Below, piece after piece: positions 38,698 through 50,807 of a stretch of 64,000 nt of DNA. This DNA is from Gelatoporia subvermispora B. Its lineage: Eukaryota; Basidiomycota; Agaricomycetes; Polyporales; Gelatoporiaceae. The notes under the pieces were generated by a model. The model searched no databases. It was not told the origin of the DNA and saw only the letters and a program-made list of their open reading frames with translations. The stretch spans positions 377,722-441,721 of the forward strand of contig KB445810.1 in the NCBI GenBank assembly GCA_000320605.2, given 5' to 3'. How positions within the stretch are numbered: position 1 is the first letter of the stretch; each line of letters starts with the position of its first letter. The position numbers and the translations under genes were made by a program.

Positions 38698-41600
38698 TCA
38701 GGACATGCAACATATGCGTAAGAGTCTGCGTCTGCGCTGGCGTTCGTTGTCTTCCTCGAGGACGTTGTTCTCCCTGATGACTTTCAAGAATACGCTCTCC
38801 AATGTCGCCCGCTCCACCGTATATTCGGAGAATTGACCTTGTGAAGAGAGCACGGCAAAAAGGTGTGCAAGGGTCATGCCGCCACCAATAGGGACTTCGA
38901 AGCGGGTGGCGACATCGTCGGCCATGCGCGAGCCAGGGATGCTCGACATGAGTTCCTGGGCTTTAACAACCTCCTCCCGCGTACGGCAAGAGAAATGAAC
39001 CTCATAGGTGGCATATCTCTCTGTGAGAGATTCCGTCGTTCCAACAGCAAGCATCTTCTTGGCGAGGATGCCAACTTTGTTCGCTAAAGCAGAGGCTTCT
39101 TCCATGGAGTCTACAGAATATGAACAACCCTAAGTCATCGGATTCGCAGAGCTGAGCGCGAATACAAATCTTACGTGTGGTTATCACGATGGCCTTTCCC
39201 ACGGCAACATTTCTGAGCGTACCCCACATGTCTCGCTTCATCTTCGCGTCGATACCAGTGGAGAATTCGTCAATGAGCACAACAGAAGGATTGCCTATTT
39301 CCGATGATGAGCAGCTGTGTGTACGCAATTTGAATAGGCTTACCGATCAGGGCTATCGCCAGTGAGAGTTTCCGCTGGTTTCCTCCTGATAACTTGCTTG
39401 CCAGACGATCGGCATACATGTGCAATGATGTCGCGTGCATCAGGTTCTCTACGTTGCGTCGAAGCTCCTCGCCGCGATAAAGGCCCTTGAGACGGCCATA
39501 GATGATGAGGTGCTCCCGCACAGTGAGTTGAGAATCGATGGCGGTGAATTGGGGGCAAACACCCAGAGACATCCGAGCCGATCGTGGATGATGAACTACA
39601 GACGTGCCATTGATGAGGACGTCGCCTTCGTCTGGGATGGTCTCGCCGCCTGAAAGAAGTCAAATGACTAACCAGTACTGCCGCAGTTGTTCAAACTTAC
39701 GGATGATATTGAATGTCGTGGTCTTTCCTGCACCATTTGGACCAAGGAGGGCGAAAATAGTATCGCTGGAGACCCCAAAGCTCACATTGTCCACTACACG
39801 CGAACCTCCAAATGCCTTGGCCACATGGAGTACACGCAGTGCATCCTCGGAGACATTGACCGTATCAGCTTCATCCTTGACGTCTTTTCCAGCAAGTCTC
39901 CCCGGGGCTTGGCTTTTGTTGACGATCGGGGCGGGAGACTGACCCCGGACCTTGCGCCGAGGTAAGAGCGTTCCGGAATCAACCCAGATGAGGATGGCGA
40001 ACAGGATGAAACCGTAAACGAAGAGGTATAGTATGGGTCCACCGTAACGGGAGATGTCACCGAGCGAGGAGGTCGTGACTGGCTCCGTACCCTCGCATAA
40101 CAAAGAGAAGAGGTTGACAGACACGAAGGATGCCCGAAGCTGATGACCTGGAGGTCAGACCGAAAAATTATTTATCAACCATCATGACGTACCGGACTGG
40201 CAACGGGGGATAGAATCGACATAGTGTAGTCTACAACAATATCAATCAAGCACAAGAGCACGGTATTAGGTAACACTCACGAATGATGGTCAAATCCGAA
40301 CCAGCTTGGGATGTCTTAGCGTAAGTGAGCGTCAACAGGTAGCCAGCTAGGTAAAGCTGCGAAATCATCTCAGAAATGTAGTAGTGAGTACAAAACGGGC
40401 CAACTCACAATGAACATAATTATCTGATAACCTGCGCAAACGGCGAACGCGGCGAGAGGGGATGCAACAAAAAGCGACACGCAGTACGAGAATAGGGCAC
40501 CGACAATACCATAAAGGACAAGTACGACCCACTATAAAGACAGCTATCAGAAAAGCACAGGAGGATTCAGAGAAGACTTACGAAGAAACCCAGGCCATGG
40601 AATTGATTCGAGACACCCGCAAAAATGATAACAATAAGACTTGCAGCAATCACTCCAAAGATTGTGTCGAACATCAAGTGTCCAAGCCAGAGACCAACTG
40701 GATTGGCTAGTCCGTTGGAGAACTGCATCGCTTGTACTGCAGAACGACGCTCCTTTGAGACGTACAACGAGAAGAACGCAGGGTAGACAGACTACTCAAG
40801 GCATTAGTGAGGTCGCCAAACGTCCTGACAGTCAGTCACCTACCATAGCTGCACCAAAGAATGCAACCCATTTCAGCGCAACCAGAGTCCCAGCGTTCAC
40901 CTCGGGAAAACTTTCATAATTTGCGGTAATCAGATGTGGGATCCCATCCGCTTTGCCCGACGTGTTGAGCGCGTTGGTGTAGAGGATATTTGACGCGAGG
41001 TTGAGCAAGATCACTCCAGTCAAACCAGGCGCTGTGGCTTCCCAAGCAACAAGCGTGGACCCATTCTGAAGATCCGCAGAGATACCCCCAATCGGGAGAT
41101 TGAGGAAATCCTGCCTAATGGTGTCCACAAATGTCGAGTTATCGGTGATGTTCTGAACTTGCACCGACTGCGTCGTGGGTCCAAGTGTCGAGATAAGACC
41201 TGGAGGCGTCTCTAGAACTCGGGCGCCTACGAAAATTTCGCCTATAGGCCCTTCGGGCGAATAGGGTAGGTATACCGGGACGATGGTCGAATTGCGGAAT
41301 GTTGTGATGCAAGTTTGCGCACGATCCGAGAGGAAGAATGTAGGTACACATGAGCCCGCCACCGCCACTAGCACTGCTAATACTGGAGTCAACCAACTAC
41401 GACGCGCGATGAGCGCGCGTTTATGGAAGATTGTGAATGCTTGGCTAAGCGGGGACCTCCTGCGGCCGTTGGTTAAGTCAACTGTGGTCGAAGTGGAGTG
41501 GAGAACCGGTAGCGATGGGGACGAGCTGCGTGACTTTTCCAAGTCGTCCACTTGTGGACCACTGTGCATCAGGTTCAAGAAGATGTCCTCGATCGAGGTT

Positions 41601-44531
41601 CCGGATACTGAATATGAGGCGATACGACCAGCCTCTCGTTCGGTATCTGTGAGCTCCAAGACCTGGCGCACCACGACGGAGTCCTTGGACTTCATATGAT
41701 AAGAAGCCTGAGTCGGAGAGGATGACGATACATAGGTCGAAGGTGCCACCGCTCGGATATGCTCCAATAGATCCGTATGTTCCGCTGAAGTCTTCTCCAA
41801 ATTGGTATCGGCATTGAAGGACACATGTACTGTGTACCCTTCGCCAAGGCTAGACTTCAATGCAACTGGTGTGCCCTGCGCTACAACTTTTCCAGGAGCA
41901 GCTAGAACCGCAATCGTATCCGCAAGAAGATCTGCCTCGTCGAGAAACTACAGTAGCCGACGGTTGTGACTGTGAGTGTTGTATCTCGAGACGCAAGGTC
42001 CTGTGACTCACGTGAGTCGTGAACACAACGGTCCTATCATGCCGGACAGAGTTCAAAGTCCTCCACAACGCACGACGGGATAGTGGGTCGACACCTGACG
42101 TGCACTGGATAAGAATGAGGAATGAAGCACCGTAGACAAACTCTAGACTCAGAACAGTCTCTTACCTCGTCCACAAGGACAACTTGACCAAAATGTGAGA
42201 TCGAGGAAAGACACATAATCCCAGGTATGACTCACTCTTCGATCCCCCAATAAGGCCGATAGCTAACTGGAGCTTACGCTTCTGACCGCCGCTAAGCGCA
42301 TTTGCGTTGTAATGGATCTTATTTTCAAGGTCGCAATCGCGCAGTAGTTGTTCAATGTCATCGCTACTGTCTGAGGAAGTTCGCTTGACCGCTTTCCAGA
42401 CTTTCAAGGTCTGATAGCATGTGAGCTCTGGGAACAGCACATTCTTCTGCGGGACGAGTCCAATGGTGCCACGAGGCGGGCGCTCTATACCGCCCTCAAA
42501 GACAACGCTCCCGCTTGTGCGACCGATGAGTCCTCCGAGGACAGACATAGCGGTGGACTTTCCGGCGCTAAAGAAATAATGTAAGTGTGTGATCATCACA
42601 AAAATCCTCACTACTAACCCATTAGATCCGAGTAAAACGTATATGCCGTACTTAGGGATGTCAAGGCTGAGGTTTTCGACAGCAACTACACGCTCTTTGC
42701 CCTTCCAGAATGAGGTCACGAATGTCTTGTTAAGATTCTTCATCGATATAGCGGTATTAGGAGGAATGGAGTGAGTTTCCCCTCCGGTCCCAGCCTTCTT
42801 CTTACCAAGCCAACCCCATTTAGACTTCGACGGGTTCTTTGCGTCGTAGAGACGGCGTTCAATAAGGATAGCGAGCCAAGGCCAAAGGAATATATCGATC
42901 TGTCATGTCGCGTAAACCCTGGTTTTCAGTGATCGATCGTCAGGGTGCACTCACGATCGCGGCTATCAACAAAGGCAGGATCATTAACTGGTTGTCCGGA
43001 TCCGGCTGCAGTATGTTGGTGGGAATCTGTTCGTTCTCCCAACCACATACGGCTCGAATGACAAAGATGTAGTAGCCAGGAGGGAATATGATGGTGAATA
43101 TGAATGCCACACCAGTTGTTGCCTTCGCGAAGACTAGCGCGAGGATAGCGAAGACGATCGCAAGGAATGTAGAGGCTATAGCAGCGAGCTGCGGGCTCTT
43201 CCCGAAAGGCGCGGCAACAAAGAATGACCAGCTCGCCAGTGAGAGACCAAGCAGAAGGTGGATGACAAGAACGAGACCTGCATTGGTCCCAGTGAAGATA
43301 CGGAAGTGCCAGATGAGGGAGACGATGATCCATGCAGGGAGATACGCCAGCGAGACACTGATGTGCCAAGATCTACAGAAACCGACACATTAGATCCTGG
43401 TCCGATGTGACAGTGAGAGACCTACATAATCCGTGCGGAGTCCAGCAGACCCATAGCTTTCAGATGACTTGTCAGGAGATTGGCTCGTTCTCCCATGAAC
43501 GATCCGGGGAGTTGATATGCAATTCCCACATAGCAAATGAATCTGTGGTGATGGTATATGTGCGCCGTCGACTGGTAAATATCACATCACTTACAAGGCT
43601 AAAACCAATAGAGTACGCAGGCCCCGAATATAACCTACAAGCAGAACGACATTGAACATAATACCCAGGCATAGATTGGAGTACGCACTGAGCCTAATGT
43701 CCGTCGATTGTTCCGCGTTGGTCTCTTGAGAGAATGGCCATTCTAGGGGCGTTAAAGGCGTCTCTCCGGTCGTTAATTCAATGATGGCCTACAAGACGGT
43801 CATTAGGAGATGATGTAGAGAGACGGAGAGTGACGTACACTGTCAACCGCCCACTGCAGTGGGAAGATGCGTTGCTCGTAATCACTGTTATGCTTTACAA
43901 CATTGATAAAGAACAATCCACCGTCAGCTCGGATGGTATAGTCGATCGGTATTGATCCGTTGACCAGATTAGTGCTATTAGGACTAGGTATAGAATTGAA
44001 CGCAATGGCCGCATAACATTCAGAGAACAGGTTGAAGTTCTGCGGGCACGCAGCGGGTATGTCGTCCGGAGAGTCCAGCTGTCGCACGGCCTTCAGCTGC
44101 TTCGGGCTAAAATTACTCGTGACGCGGGACATGATATCGTGCGCAGACGGCGTGCCGGTGCCATTGGTGCCGTCGGCCCAGATGAGGGCGAGGGAGCCGT
44201 CGAAAGCCTCGTCAAGGCTAGGCACAGGTATCGCAGTTCCAAGGCCATACTATATGCGTGTCAGACTACACGGTGATGCCGCAGCAGGCGAATCCAAACG
44301 ACTGCTCACGTTGTTCGGCTTGCTCAGGAAAATCTGGGCGACGGCAAGAAAAATACCGTATGCGATTGGCAGAATAAAGCACCTCAGGAGGTTCAGCTGT
44401 AAATTCAGAACCAAAACTGAGTAAATTTCCACTGAGATCGACCCGGGGGAACGCACCCAGGGATGCTTCGAGAGGATTATCCAATTCTTGACGAACAACG
44501 CCCAGAACTGCCTGAGGAAAAGTCCGACCAT
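38698..44531 (-). CDS. Full-length ABCA-type ABC transporter
   Basis: ATP-driven transporter of the ABCA (ABC-2 permease) type, related to lipid transporters; the cargo is not readable from sequence. It is assembled from many exons, the first two being 44531-44457 and 44396-44310. Order: membrane domain 1 (first helix near the start, a large loop rich in Asn-Xaa-Ser/Thr, then helices such as LVLALFICYVGIAYQL), nucleotide-binding domain 1, membrane domain 2, nucleotide-binding domain 2. Domain 1 has Walker A GSNGAGKST split by an intron, signature LSGGQKRKLQLA, Walker B VLVDE and switch TTHFLDEAD. Domain 2 has Walker A GPNGAGKTTT, signature LSGGNQRKLSLA, Walker B VVLIDEFSTG and switch TTHSMEEA. 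I found no frameshift, so both ATPase sites look competent. It starts 323 bp from the divergent Swi5 gene. Confidence 0.92.
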
Positions 44532-44854
44532 GGCGACACGAGCAGTAGTCTTGGTATAAAGGTATCAAGTGGGCATGTGCGGTGTACGTTGAGTTTTAAG
44601 GACAAGGTCGCCGCCTTGATCGTATATCAGTCGACGGTGGCGGACATGGGAAGTCGAGTGCCTGTCTTAACACCGCAGCCACCGACCATGCGTTCACGGG
44701 TCAGAGGCGCTCCGGCTTCCGGGCGACGGAACAGACAGCCGGCCAATCGAGATTATGCCTACCAAACAACGCGTAAATAACGCGTGAATTCATAAGGTTC
44801 CGCGCTTCGCACCCAACGCGCGGCTCAACGTTTACATCGTACAAAACTCCAGTC
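44532..44854. promoter_or_regulatory. Divergent promoter between ABCA transporter and Swi5
   Basis: 323 bp between outward-facing starts. It contains no coding region and must serve both genes. Confidence 0.45.
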
Positions 44855-45314
44855 ATGCACGCCCCGGCCCTTGCAAAGGTATTTCGTGACTCAAAATAGA
44901 CGCATATATGCGATTACTATAACAGAGTAGAAGCAACAAGAGCGCATAGCAGCCCTTCAAGCAGAAGTTGACGAATTGCAAAAGACACTTGGGCATGTCT
45001 TGTCCAATTCCTTCAGATTAGTTTCTGACTCGTCGCGATGATCCAGGGAGCACGAGGATGCGCAGAAAATAGTCTCGAGGCACATCAAACTTCTGCACCA
45101 GTATAATGAAGCCAAGGATGCCGCTCAGGTAAGTCGATGGGCCGTAGAGTAAGTATGATCTTACTCTGCTGACTTGCGTAGATCCTGATGGGAAGGGTAT
45201 GTCGAACGCTCCATTCCGACCGACTGACTATATCTTGTGTCCCAGCTTGCAGCACACCGCCAGACCACAATCCGGCAGATACACATCGACTACGGCTTGA
45301 CTGACGCTGATTAG
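44855..45314 (+). CDS. Swi5 homologue, recombination mediator (83 aa)
   Basis: Small partner of Sfr1/Mei5 that helps Rad51/Dmc1 strand exchange in DNA repair and meiosis. It is built only from short exons: 44855-44878, 44931-44992, 45047-45128, 45182-45196, 45246-45314. The product reads as a coiled coil (ERIAALQAEVDELQKTL), then the conserved Swi5 block IVSRHIKLLHQYNEAKDAAQ, ILMGRLAAHR and the end IDYGLTDAD. The length matches the 85-residue fission yeast protein. Exon 4 is a 15-nt micro-exon. Intron 2 needs either a GC donor (GG followed by GCATGT, acceptor CCAG), as used here, or a weak GT donor at 44997 with acceptor GGGAG. Both restore the frame and differ only by a residue or so. It ends 78 bp from the convergent RCC1-like gene. 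Confidence 0.82.
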
Positions 45315-45392
45315 CTGAACGTGCTCGCTGCGATATCCGCTTTTGCTCTCTGGATTCATACCTGTGTCTTCAACTCTGTAAAATTACTATTT

Positions 45393-46715
45393 TCATGTTG
45401 CATCTTGCTCCACCACAATCCAACTCGTGCCACAACCTGCCCAGATATCGACAGCTCGCGAAGCGCATACATCCACCGGATCTGGCGGCCATAGCCGCCT
45501 CGGCGTCGAGAGATCCTCTGTAGACCCGACTGCCAAATTCCCATGCTCGTTCCAGCCCCAACCCCACACCTCAGACGCGCGTCCATCCGGAAAGTCAACT
45601 AGGCAAAGGACATGCTCGCTTCCGCAAGCCAGTTTCACCGGTCGACATCTTCCAGAGAAAGGGAATTGCACCGGTCCCAGAGTGGACTTAGCGGCGGGAG
45701 TGGGTCTGCCCAACTGGCCCTTGTTGTTGCTGCCAGCTCCCAGCAATTGGAAACTGCCATCTGTATCTTCTCCCTTCACCACATATGTCCCATTCCACGT
45801 ACATCCTATAGAGGACACGCCTTCCAGCGTCTCCAAGGATGTGAGCTGATTCTTGCGATCTGATCCTACCCCGCAGATGCGGCCATCCTGACGCAAGATA
45901 ACTGTATGCTGGTTGCCGAGGGCGATAGAAGAGGTAGGACTGAGTTCCGACATACTCTTGGTAATGACGATACGAGGAGTTGAGTAAAACAATGGCGGCC
46001 GTCCTGACCCGGAGTGGTCGCCCAGCTGGCCATGTCGGGCGGCCCCCCAGCCTAAGATAAAACTTCGAGACCCGCCACCGTGAAGTAAGATATCAACAGC
46101 GACGACAACGTGCTGCGGACCAGTATGAAGTGCACTGATATGCAGAGATTCCGAGATAGTCTGCTGTGTTATCACCGGAGGTAGGCCGCCGTACAGATCA
46201 ACGACATAGTATGGCCTCGCGACACCCTTCCCCTTGATGTCCCCCACTCCTAGGTTTCCGTGATCATTGGCCCCCATGGATATGAACGCATCGCTGCGTC
46301 CCGGCGAAGACAGTACAATGTATGACGTCTCCCAGCCCGCAGCGGAGAGACGGGGTGTGTACCCCTGCAAACCATGCTCGTCTTGCCGGAGGTCGAGCTG
46401 ACGAAAGATCGCAGTCGAGTCTCCATCCCGGGCATCTGCCATGTATGACGGGCCCAGTTGTCCTTTGCTACCATCGCCTGCCCCCCAAAGCTCGAGGCCT
46501 CCACCCCCGGAGTCAAGAAGCGCGAGTGTATGGTTTGCACCGCAGGCGATGTTGGTAATTCGATGTTGGTGGGATGGGAGTGCGCCTGGGTAATGTCCAT
46601 CGAACACGGAAGGAGTCCAGGTGTGAGCATCTTCGCAGTCTCCAGTTGCCAGTTGACCTTTGGCATTGGACCCGGCAGAGAAGAGAGATTGAGGCAGCAT
46701 AGCGCCTTGGTGCAT
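45393..46715 (-). CDS. RCC1-repeat protein, Ats1/Kti13-like (440 aa)
   Basis: Single-exon gene. It contains a beta-propeller of RCC1 repeats, each with the Gly-rich core: LFSAGSNAKGQLATGD, ELWGAGDGSKGQLG, SMGANDHGNLGVGD, LGWGAARHGQLGD, CGVGSDRKNQL, LLGAGSNNKGQLG, and WGWGWNEHGNLAVGS near the end. His-Thr and Glu-His-Val strand ends also fit. Size and repeat layout resemble yeast Ats1/Kti13, which assists Elongator tRNA modification and diphthamide synthesis, but RCC1-family propellers are numerous and a Ran exchange role is not excluded by sequence alone. The start at 46715 has a second in-frame Met five codons later. The absence of introns is unusual in this window. Confidence 0.85.
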   Translation of the reverse strand: MHQGAMLPQSLFSAGSNAKGQLATGDCEDAHTWTPSVFDGHYPGALPSHQHRITNIACGANHTLALLDSGGGGLELWGAGDGSKGQLGPSYMADARDGDSTAIFRQLDLRQDEHGLQGYTPRLSAAGWETSYIVLSSPGRSDAFISMGANDHGNLGVGDIKGKGVARPYYVVDLYGGLPPVITQQTISESLHISALHTGPQHVVVAVDILLHGGGSRSFILGWGAARHGQLGDHSGSGRPPLFYSTPRIVITKSMSELSPTSSIALGNQHTVILRQDGRICGVGSDRKNQLTSLETLEGVSSIGCTWNGTYVVKGEDTDGSFQLLGAGSNNKGQLGRPTPAAKSTLGPVQFPFSGRCRPVKLACGSEHVLCLVDFPDGRASEVWGWGWNEHGNLAVGSTEDLSTPRRLWPPDPVDVCASRAVDIWAGCGTSWIVVEQDAT

Positions 46716-47177
46716 CAGAAAATGCTGAAGAAAAGCAGAGGTGGACGTGACCGCCGATCGTGAGACCGGGACAGGCGTCTATCGTAAAGCCCGAGAAAGC
46801 CGGAAAAACTTAGACCACTCTAGAGCCTCAACAGACATGACGTGAACAGATGTCGATACCGACGGTCATGGTATCATCACGGATGAATCAGTTGGGAACA
46901 ACAGGGAACAATCCGACAAGAAGATGGAAGAACAAAACGACTAGAACTACTGTTATACAGAATGAGTCCGCGGGATGAATGGATGAATCACAATGTGTCA
47001 GAATTTAATGTCAGAGATTTTAATTTTAAGGGTCAATACTTTATATTTTCTAGCACTTATAACTGCAATCCAAGCTTATATAGGTATTTAAAATGCCTCA
47101 AAATATATTAAATCTATATATCGAAATATTATACCCCACGTGAAACTTCTGACATGCAGCCTTTACTACCAAGCCGC
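46716..47177. other. Intergenic with an AT-rich core
   Basis: No gene is seen. Positions about 46990-47140 are strikingly rich in A and T with many TATA-like and TTTAAA-like words, in a region otherwise near or above 50% GC. The stretch separates the RCC1-like promoter from the 3' end of the flavoprotein gene. Confidence 0.55.
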
Positions 47178-47947
47178 TCAAGGAACAATGATCTCCTCCT
47201 TCCAGCTCCCATCCTCTTGTCGAACAAATTTGGTCCTTTGGTTCGGAATGACGCCCAACTGCACCCAATCCACCTCTTCCGCCTCAATCAGTACAAGCGC
47301 GAAATTTCCCAGCGCTTGCTCCTGATTGGTCCGATCTTCGTCGCTCTCCGCCTCCCCGAGGCTCGGGACCGTGGCCGGCCACTTCTTCGCATCCGCATAT
47401 GCGCTCATCGTGCTTCCCGGCGGCGGGCGACACCAGCTCGCCCGCATGTGTGCGCTCATCGTGTCGAACACTGCCCGACGCTTGGCTTCCCAATCGAAGT
47501 TCTGCTGGTCCATGCGCCGGAGCGCCAGGAAGGGGCCCCCACGACCTGGATCATCGGGGCTTCCAGCACCAGGCCTATCGAAACGTACGGGACCAGCGAT
47601 ACGAAATTGGTCCTGCGAGCCTTGCAGCCACCAAGCAACCTCTACCCTCGGTGTGGCGGTTATCTGGGAGACCTTGGGCGAGCGGGCGTCCGTGGTAGTG
47701 AGAAGGATAGGAAGATGCGGGCAACCCTCGGGATAGATGATATCGCGATGCACCTGTGTGCGGACACGAGGTATGCCGTTTTCGACGGTCGCGATCTGGT
47801 ACACTGGAGACGTGCCACGGAATGTTAGCATCGCGCGGTCGCGACGTGCGTGACCGAACGTCGACAAGTACCGTTTTGACCCTTGTTCTCGGGAAGGCTG
47901 AGCGCCTTGGTCAAAGCGTTGATCCAACGAGGTTGCGGCGGAGTCAT
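47178..47947 (-). CDS. PNPOx-like FMN-binding flavoprotein, Alr4036 type (233 aa)
   Basis: Pyridoxamine 5'-phosphate oxidase-like split-barrel protein of the Alr4036 family. Binding of FMN is expected, but the true substrate of this family is unclear. Exons: 47947-47872 and 47803-47178. The start MTPPQPRWINALTKAL is chosen over a longer open frame beginning at 47969, because splicing at GTACTT...CTCCAG joins the PRW motif directly to VYQIATVENGIPRVRT, as I recall it from relatives. Other family blocks are PILLTTTDARSPKVSQI, EVAWWLQGSQDQFRIAG, RASWCRPPPGS and, at the C-terminus, EEVDWVQLG with TKFVRQEDGSW. Length suits the fungal members. It is divergent from the reductase gene at 48660. Confidence 0.88.
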
Positions 47948-48659
47948 CTTTGGTCGAATGTACGGACAACAGCGAGACTCTTCTAGAGTGATTATACAGT
48001 CGTGTCGAGATTGCTCAGGGATGTTGAGTCAGATACTGTCAAAGTGGTAAGAGACCGAGGTTGGACCGCGGAGAGGTCTGGAGTGGTTGATGCCAGTTGC
48101 CGGATTTGGCGGATAAGGTTCTTCCGTGTTCTGCTCCTCTCCTTCCTTTCCGCGAGGCTGCACGTATCCCCGACTTTCTCGGGAATCTCTGAATGATGAT
48201 TACACGCGGTGTTGCGGTGGCTATCACGCCAGAAACACTGCAAGAACACCGCGGGCAGCTGGTGGGCATCCGCAACCACGATAGGCGGTGCATTCGGTCG
48301 GTAATGGGCCTCACCCGAGAGGTTCCCCGAGGTTCTGAATTTGACAAGCCGTCCTCCCCTATGCCTGTCCGGTAATCTCGGAGCCCGCTTAGCATCTGAG
48401 GCGGCTATCTTGGGCCTAACCCTGCGGCTCGCTGCGGCAGGTACGATGGCCCCTGGCTCAGCACGCCCCTCATGTGATAACAAGACACACCATGTCTCAC
48501 ACCTGCCTGACAGACATCGTACCGCCGGCGCTACGCATACCAGATAGCACCGTATAAAACCCCTGTCCTCTTCCACAGATCCCCTCAGAACTTCCCGCAA
48601 ATCGCCAGCTCCACTCTCCCATCACCCATCCTCAGTCTCCATCACCCTTACGCATTACA
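47948..48659. other. Intergenic, promoters of flavoprotein and AYR1-like genes
   Basis: A 202-codon minus-strand open frame crosses this space but shows no recognisable domain and overlaps the start side of the flavoprotein gene, so I treat it as chance. The stretch contains the TATA box for the reductase. Confidence 0.5.
48553..48559 (+). promoter_or_regulatory. TATA box of the AYR1-like reductase
   Basis: TATAAAA lies about 100 bp upstream of the ATG at 48660, followed by pyrimidine-rich sequence and a CATTACA context just before the start. Confidence 0.6.
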
Positions 48660-49653
48660 ATGGCTGCTCTTACACGAGTCGCGCTCATCACCGGATGCTC
48701 CAAGGGCGGCATCGGCTTCTCACTGTAAGTCTATCGTATGCGCCCATATTTGCCATGCACTAAAGTGCTCCTCAGGTGTGAAGAGTTTGCAGAGCAAGGC
48801 TGCAAGGTCTATGCTACTGCTCGCCGCGTCGAAGCGATGGAGGGCTTCACGCACCCCAACATTGAGCGGCTACGACTCGACGTCAACAGCGAGGAGAACG
48901 TGAAGGAGGTCATCGACAGCATCGTCGCGAAAGAGGGCCATATTGACATCGTCGTCAACAACGCCGGCGTGGCCTCTTCCGGTGAGGATGCAGCATGCCT
49001 TTTGACTCCACAGCGACTAACCGTCCGTGTTTCAGGCCCTGTAATCGACATCCCAATGGACAGCATCAAAAACGCGTTCGACACGAACGTACTGTCCATC
49101 GTGCGCGTGGCAAAGGCCGTCATTCCGCACATGGCGTCACAGCGGTCCGGTGTCATCGTCAACATGGGCTCCATTGCCGGCGACACGTGCGTACTGCGAT
49201 TCTTTTTCTCTGTCCCATCCAGGCCCTGACATTTCCTCCAGGCCCACACCCTTCGGCGGCATCTACTCCGCCACCAAGTCCAGTGTCAAGCTCCTCTCGG
49301 AGACGCTCTACATGGAGTGCGCGCCGTTCAATGTGCACGTCGTGCACATCTCTGCGGGCTCCATCCGCTCGAACATCGTCAACAACGCGCAGTTCAAGCT
49401 TCCCGAGGACAGCCTCTACGCACCCTGGATCGAGGGCATCTACCGGCGTCTCAACGCCAGCCAGGGTCCAGGTGCTATCACGTCGGAGGACTTTGCCAAG
49501 AAGGTCGTCCCTGCGGCCATGAGCAGCCACCCACCACGGTACATGTCCCTTGGAGGGAACGCGACGTTGTTTGCCGTGTTCAACTGGCTCCCTCGTGGTT
49601 GGCTCCTGGGCTTCCTCTGGAAGAAGATTGCGGGCAAGCCCAAGACTGAGTAA
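48660..49653 (+). CDS. Short-chain dehydrogenase, Ayr1-like 1-acyl-DHAP reductase (277 aa)
   Basis: NADPH-dependent reductase. The closest family I recognise is Ayr1, which reduces 1-acyldihydroxyacetone phosphate in ether-lipid and phosphatidate synthesis on ER and lipid droplets. Exons: 48660-48724, 48776-48981, 49036-49186, 49242-49653. The cofactor loop TGCSKGGIG is at residues 11-19, NNAG follows the third strand, catalytic Ser136 lies in NMGSIAG, and Tyr149 and Lys153 are in YSATK. The downstream ECAPFNVHVVHISAGSIRS is typical of this subgroup. A hydrophobic C-terminal stretch (FAVFNWLPRGWLLGFLW) fits a monotopic membrane anchor and ends in a Lys-rich tail. Substrate assignment is by family only. 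Confidence 0.88.
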
Positions 49654-50048
49654 AAACGCTTATGTGATCGATTGTTTTCGCTGTGTTTGCTGTCTATGTT
49701 GATACAACGTCTGATACAATACCCCAAGACCAGAGGACGTCTACATACTGTACATCTGTATGGCTTTGTAGTGATCCACGGACATGTAGCAATAATTTGA
49801 GTTTCTTTTCGCTATCTCAGCTGCGCTTTGCACTCGTTCCCAAGTTCGAAGGTGATTGCAATTTACAATGGCTTGTATTCGCCGACGTCGCCAACCGAGT
49901 TCAAGGTGTTCACCACGATCGTGACAGCGCTTGCGCGCCAGGGAGTCGGGACGCGTCGGCATCACGTGCGAGCTTGTCGCCGCTGCCAGAGTCCGTCCGT
50001 TGAACTCTCCATTCCAAACCTCCTCTCGTCTCAGTCTCGTACACCACA
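49654..50048. other. Intergenic upstream of the myosin light chain gene
   Basis: 395 bp with no gene supported. It holds the 3' end of the reductase and the light-chain promoter. No TATA box is evident. Confidence 0.5.
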
Positions 50049-50807
50049 ATGTCCCGCTATCCGAGCCATCTGTCCGCCGACTTCACACCCACATCGTCGC
50101 CAAACAAACTAACGAAGGCGCAGAAGTCGCGCGCGCGGCGCGAGCCGTCGGGCGTGTTCTCGCTCTTCCAGCCGCCACAGATCCAACAGTTCCGCGAGGC
50201 GTTCTCGTTGATCGACCATGACGGCGATGGTGTGGTCAGCGAGCAGGACCTCAAGCACATCTTTACAAGCTTAGGTGTGTACTGTCCCCGCCGCCATGTA
50301 TGGTCTGAACGGACGAGCTGAGAGCACGTCGTGTAGGGATTACTGCGTCAAAGACAAAGGTCGACGAGCTCCTTGCGGACAGGCCGGGAGATCGCGCACA
50401 TTCGCGTGTAGCTTCTTACGAAGCGGAGGGCGCACAGGACCGCGGGATCACGTTCCCAATGTTCTTGACCATGATGGGCGAGCATCTGTACGACTTTGAC
50501 ACGGAAGCAGAACTGCTCGAGGCGTTTGAGTGTTTCGATGAGAACGACACCGGCCTTGTCAAGTGTGATGAGATACGTAAATGGCTGGGCGATGTCGGAG
50601 AGCGGATGGATACACAGGAGGTGTGTGTCATGGCTGCGTATTCCATACTCCTTTACGAAGCATCCATCATACCTGCTGACGTTGTCGCAGATTGACAAGT
50701 TGTTGAAGGGTCCATTCACGGACAGACAGGGCAATTTCAACTATCGAGAATGGGTCAAGGTGCTCAGAATCAACGCGGATGCTGATGAAGCCGACTCCCA
50801 ACTGTGA
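50049..50807 (+). CDS. Myosin II regulatory light chain, EF-hand protein (208 aa)
   Basis: Calmodulin-superfamily light chain of type II myosin, acting at the cytokinetic ring and septum. Exons: 50049-50274, 50337-50620, 50691-50807. A basic Ser/Thr-rich N-terminus of about 35 residues precedes GVFSLFQPPQIQQFREAF and the first EF-hand loop DHDGDGVVSEQD at residues 56-67, which keeps the calcium-coordinating acids. The later loops (DENDTGLVKCDE, TDRQGNFNYREW) are degenerate, as usual for regulatory light chains. FPMFLTMMGEHLYDFDTE and GPFTDRQGNFNYREWVKVLR are strong family blocks. An insert after GDRAHSR (about residues 100-115) could hide a very short intron, but no good splice pair of normal size is present. 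Confidence 0.9.

Noticed and set aside
47992..48600. 202-codon minus-strand open frame
   Set aside because: No recognisable motif; it occupies the divergent promoter region and contains the TATA box of the neighbouring reductase.
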